A stretch of DNA of 64,000 nucleotides, taken from the NCBI RefSeq assembly GCF_025380365.1, contig NZ_JAOCQF010000001.1, positions 310,001 through 374,000 on the forward strand. Direction: 5' to 3'. Positions within the stretch are counted from its first letter, which is position 1. Every line of letters starts with the position of its first letter. The translations under genes and the position numbers were made by a program. The stretch is from Albidovulum sediminis. GTDB lineage: Bacteria > Pseudomonadota > Alphaproteobacteria > Rhodobacterales > Rhodobacteraceae. The notes beneath the pieces are model-generated. The model had not been told where the DNA came from and did not search any database. It was given only the letters and a program-made list of their open reading frames with translations. This document shows positions 61,196 to 64,000 of the stretch, piece after piece.

Positions 61196-61819
61196 TCCGG
61201 ACGACCGGCACGTTTCCTGCGCCCCGAGGGATCCCGCGTTCCGCCCGGTGAACTCTGCCCGGACTGTTCGTGGCGGTTCCTTGCGTGCAATTGCGGTCCA
61301 GACAACGTGGACCCGGTGGCGTTCCGCGATGCTTGCCGCATATCCCGAGCCGTCGGAAAGGCGCGCCACGTGAATGGTGAACTTCGACTGCGACGAAAAC
61401 TTGCGCCGGTCCAGCTCGCCGGCGCCATCGGTAGCGGCAGGCAATGCGGAATCGGCGGTTGTTCCGGCAAGCCGGGTCCGACGATTGCCTGTCGTCACTA
61501 CGAACGTTCCGCAATCGAGGAGGTCCGGCGAGGACGTCGCGCCCCATACGTTCCCCGTGCGGACATCTGCCCTGAGCTTCGTATAGCCGGCGTCCTTCAA
61601 TCCTTGGACGACGCCCGCAACGGCCTCTTTGCGGCTGGCCCCGGCGACGCGGAAATAGCCGCCGGTTTCGCCGTGCGATACCGGTGCCTCGTAATTCAGC
61701 CTGGCCGCGCCTTGCCGGAAGCTTGCCGGGTTCGTGGGGTCTGGTGCGGTGCAGGCAGTCGCCAGGACGGCCAGGCCGAGGAGTCCTGCGCGTGAAGATG
61801 TCATGACCTTGAGCAACAT
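61166..61819 (-). CDS. putative lipoprotein
   Basis: A 217-residue exported protein. The N-terminus is MLLKVMTSSRAGLLGLAVLA followed by TACTAPDP, a lipobox-like sequence with a Cys at residue 22. The mature part is beta-rich (VTTGNRRTRLAG, SKFTIHVARLSDGSGYAASI) and has two cysteines (CGTFV and ETCRSS). No family was recognised. The start at 61819 is preceded by GGAAAGGG. It ends tail-to-tail inside the end of the preceding gene. Confidence 0.6.
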   Translation of the reverse strand: MLLKVMTSSRAGLLGLAVLATACTAPDPTNPASFRQGAARLNYEAPVSHGETGGYFRVAGASRKEAVAGVVQGLKDAGYTKLRADVRTGNVWGATSSPDLLDCGTFVVTTGNRRTRLAGTTADSALPAATDGAGELDRRKFSSQSKFTIHVARLSDGSGYAASIAERHRVHVVWTAIARKEPPRTVRAEFTGRNAGSLGAQETCRSSGSIRRILAQP

Positions 61820-61841
61820 GAGCGGCCCTTTCCGTCGGAAA

Positions 61842-62177
61842 TCAGTAGAGACTGAGGCTGCCGCTCGCAGGCACGGCCGACGGCAGGGCAGGCAGTGCCG
61901 GGGGCGGCGCCGCGGGGCCGCAGTCGACCGGGGCCGCGCCGCCGTTGCGCACACCCAACGCCGTCAGCATCGTTACTGCCTCCGCGAGGTGTTGGCCGGC
62001 CGGATTGCGGCGCAGATACCAAAGATATCCTTCTGCCGAGCAGGACTGTTGTGCCAGTTGCCAGTCGGCCTCATCGGTCTGGCTTGACTTTGCGCCGGTT
62101 GGCGTGGCCGCGCCGCCAAACAGAAGGGTCACCAGGAATGCACGCCAAAAAATGATCCAACGCGAAACGGTTGCCAT
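61842..62177 (-). CDS. small exported protein
   Basis: A 111-residue protein with a signal peptide (about 1-30, WIIFWRAFLVTLLFGGAATP) and a short mature domain with two cysteines (QQSCSAEGYLWYLRR and VDCGP), then a Pro/Ala-rich tail. ATG 62177 has GAGGGG at a good distance; another ATG at 62183 would be too close to it. It is 22 bp upstream of the lipoprotein gene, so the two are probably co-transcribed. Function unknown. Confidence 0.55.
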   Translation of the reverse strand: MATVSRWIIFWRAFLVTLLFGGAATPTGAKSSQTDEADWQLAQQSCSAEGYLWYLRRNPAGQHLAEAVTMLTALGVRNGGAAPVDCGPAAPPPALPALPSAVPASGSLSLY

Positions 62178-62234
62178 TTTCATTCCCCTCGCTGCCCCGA
62201 TACGTTGCCGGATTCTTGCGAGATAAACAACTTG

Positions 62235-62687
62235 TTAACGCAGGCGAACCTGATTTCCTTCCGGGGGAAGGCGGGTATTGAGCGCGCGCATCGCGCCAAG
62301 CCATCCCGCAGTGGCAGGGCCGACGGGATAAAGACTGCCCAAGCGCCACTTTTCGCAGATCATGGCGAGGCGTCTGGCGGCGTACAGAAGCCGGGCAGAG
62401 TCGGGCGGCGTTGACCCGTCTGCATCGGCGAACGGCAGGAATTCGGTCGTAAGACCGGGTGTCTGATACTGCGCAAGATCGCGCGACGCCGTTATCAGGA
62501 ACGCGATCTTGCCAAGCTTGCGCATCGCGGCCCGGACCTCTGCCGTCTCGCACTCGGCACCGAGCGCGAGGACGGCAGGGACATCCGGCACGGTCGGGGC
62601 ATCATCGGGAATGCCGCGCGTATTGCTGTTGGCGACCGCATCCCGGCCGGCCTGCAGCGCCTCGCGGAAACGGCTGAGCAGTATCAT
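62235..62687 (-). CDS. hypothetical protein
   Basis: A 150-residue, mostly helical cytoplasmic protein: MILLSRFREALQAGRDAVAN, then VPAVLALGAECETAEVRAAM and SARLLYAARRLAMICEKWRL. GGGAGG lies six bases before the start. It heads the leftward set of three small genes and is divergent from the large glycosyltransferase. Not recognised. Confidence 0.6.
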   Translation of the reverse strand: MILLSRFREALQAGRDAVANSNTRGIPDDAPTVPDVPAVLALGAECETAEVRAAMRKLGKIAFLITASRDLAQYQTPGLTTEFLPFADADGSTPPDSARLLYAARRLAMICEKWRLGSLYPVGPATAGWLGAMRALNTRLPPEGNQVRLR

Positions 62688-62772
62688 GTGCCGCCTCCCG
62701 GCAGACTGGCGTGGACATGTCGCGTACCTTGGTTCACTCTGTTTGCATGTTCAAGTCTGCTGCCGGAGCATC

Positions 62773-64000
62773 GTGCAATCTGACGTTCTGATCCTGGGCG
62801 ATATCCGGTTTCCCGGCGGCACCGCGACGGCCATGGCGTCAGAGGCCCGTGCCTTGGCGGAAGCAGGCTACGAAGTCGGGATATTGCCGGTCAGGGGCGG
62901 TGTCCTGAATTTCCCGCACCCGGTGAACCCCGCGCTGCAGGCGCTGTCGGGGCGCGAACGCATCACTCTGGTGCCCCCCGGCGTCGTGCCGCGCGCCCGG
63001 CTATGTCTCCTGCATCATCCGCAGCTTTACACGGACCTTCCCGCCGACCCCATCCGGGTCATCGCCGATGAATTTCGGATGATCGTCCACCACCCACCCG
63101 TCGACGCGCGCGGAACGGCGAACTACGACTGGCGGGCGATCGATCGCAACCTGCGCCTTCTTTTCGGCCCCCTGCGCTGGGCGCCGGTGGGGCCCAAAGT
63201 GCGTGCGGCTTTCCGGGGACTTCCGGATGGACCCGACGTCACTTCCGAAGACTGGGTCAACGTTCTGGATTCCAATGATTTTCGACTGGCGCGCACCGGT
63301 TTCCTGCCAGCGGTCCCGGTGGTCGGGCGGCACGGTCGGCCCGATCCGCTGAAATGGCCCGACGACAGGACGAGTTTCCTTGCCGCCTACCCGGCGCGCC
63401 CGGACATCCGCGTCAGGCTGATGGGCTACGGGCCTGAACAGGATGCGGTCGTTGTCAAGCGCCCAGAGAACTGGGAAGTCCTGCCGTTCAACGCCGAACC
63501 TGTGCGACATTTCCTCGGCAGCATCGACTATTATGTGCACTTCCATGGCGGCGACTGGATCGAGGCGTTCGGCCGCGCCATCCTGGAGGCGATCGCATCA
63601 GGGGCCGTTGCGATCCTTCCGGAGCATTTCCGCGGCGTTTTCGGCGATGCGGCCGTCTATTGCCCGGCAAAGGGCGTGGCTGACACGGTGCTGGCGCTGC
63701 ACCGCGACCCGGCGGCCTATACCCGGCAATCTGCCCGTGCGCTCGCAATCATACGCGAGTCCTATGGACCGGAGACGGCGGTGGCGAGGGTTCGCCAGAT
63801 CATCGGGGCCCCTGCGCCGACCCGGCCCGTGCCAGCCCGGGCTGCGCCTGCGGCAAAGGCACTGTTCCTGACCTCGAACGGTGTCGGCATGGGACACCTG
63901 ACGCGCGCGGTGGCCGTCGCGCGGCGTTTGCCCCCGGCCGTTCGTCCGGTGGTCGTGACCTTGTCCAAGGCTTTCGGCGTTTGCACGGCCGACGGCATCG
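62773..64000 (+). CDS. two-module glycosyltransferase (partial, runs off the window)
   Basis: An uninterrupted frame from a GTG at 62773 (CCGGAG upstream) to the window end, 409 codons so far. It begins SDVLILGDIRFPGGTATAMA, as GT4 glycosyltransferases do, with the C-terminal GT4 motif EAFGRAILEAIASGAVAIL near residue 265. After a Pro/Ala linker, a second module starts with LFLTSNGVGMGHLTRAVAVA, the entry of a MurG/GT28-like fold. No stop is reached. It was chosen over minus-strand frames on the same DNA because of this family-like sequence. Probably assembles a surface glycan together with the sulfotransferase and the GT-like genes. Confidence 0.8.
   Translation, partial: MQSDVLILGDIRFPGGTATAMASEARALAEAGYEVGILPVRGGVLNFPHPVNPALQALSGRERITLVPPGVVPRARLCLLHHPQLYTDLPADPIRVIADEFRMIVHHPPVDARGTANYDWRAIDRNLRLLFGPLRWAPVGPKVRAAFRGLPDGPDVTSEDWVNVLDSNDFRLARTGFLPAVPVVGRHGRPDPLKWPDDRTSFLAAYPARPDIRVRLMGYGPEQDAVVVKRPENWEVLPFNAEPVRHFLGSIDYYVHFHGGDWIEAFGRAILEAIASGAVAILPEHFRGVFGDAAVYCPAKGVADTVLALHRDPAAYTRQSARALAIIRESYGPETAVARVRQIIGAPAPTRPVPARAAPAAKALFLTSNGVGMGHLTRAVAVARRLPPAVRPVVVTLSKAFGVCTADGI

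Overview
The window is one GC-rich chromosomal (or large-replicon) segment. Protein families, codon bias and tightly overlapping ATGA operons point to an alphaproteobacterium, most likely of the Rhodobacteraceae (Paracoccus/Rhodovulum/Defluviimonas-like). That assignment is inferred from the look of the genes; there is no rRNA or marker gene in the window. I saw no tRNA, rRNA or CRISPR array.

Layout. 0-3.4 kb: a metal-stress group (small membrane peptide, TVP38 membrane protein, copper P-type ATPase with YHS and heavy-metal-binding domains). 3.5-13.2 kb: a seven-gene leftward operon (RpiR regulator, dipeptide ABC transporter, M81 metallopeptidase) divergent from an N-succinylamino-acid-racemase-like enolase and a GNAT. 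Together they look like uptake and D-to-L conversion of amino acids from peptides. 13.9-17.3 kb: LysR regulator, WrbA-type quinone reductase, DsbA-like oxidoreductase and a DUF1127-EamA reading frame. 17.3-20.7 kb: copper efflux (CopA, CopZ, small exported protein) driven by two divergent CueR-type promoters, with no CueR gene nearby. 20.9-21.7 kb: a methyltransferase.

21.9-42.9 kb is the most interesting part, a large catabolic island. It encodes a GlxA/CdhR-type regulator, a BKACE enzyme, a spermidine/putrescine-type ABC transporter, acyl-CoA dehydrogenase, ADP-forming acyl-CoA synthetase and a serine hydrolase. A leftward operon follows: RidA, alpha/beta hydrolase, a CaiB-type CoA-transferase fused to a flavin reductase, and DUF1185. 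Then come an aldehyde dehydrogenase, an AraC regulator with aldo/keto reductase, and an operon of LLM flavin monooxygenase, CaiD-like crotonase and carnitine-3-dehydrogenase-like enzyme. The set combines carnitine-type CoA chemistry (CaiA/B/D-like, CdhA-like, BKACE) with a Rut/trigonelline-type oxidative ring-opening set (LLM oxygenase, flavin reductase, aldehyde dehydrogenase, alpha/beta hydrolase, RidA). My inference is catabolism of a betaine-like or N-heterocyclic nitrogen compound. The substrate is unknown.

43.0-47.2 kb: a four-gene arsenic operon (ArsR-ArsC fusion, GAPDH, ArsJ, ACR3). 47.4-56.0 kb: a mosaic bracketed by a 58-bp direct repeat. It carries an Lrp regulator, a DmdA-like aminomethyltransferase, OsmC, a crotonase, IS3-family debris in inverted orientation around a phosphoenolpyruvate-synthase-like gene, and an IS6-family element. 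56.1-64 kb: a surface/secretion-flavoured group: sulfotransferase, exported caspase-Sel1 protein, glycosyltransferase-like proteins (one with Sel1-like repeats), small exported proteins, and a two-module glycosyltransferase cut by the window edge.
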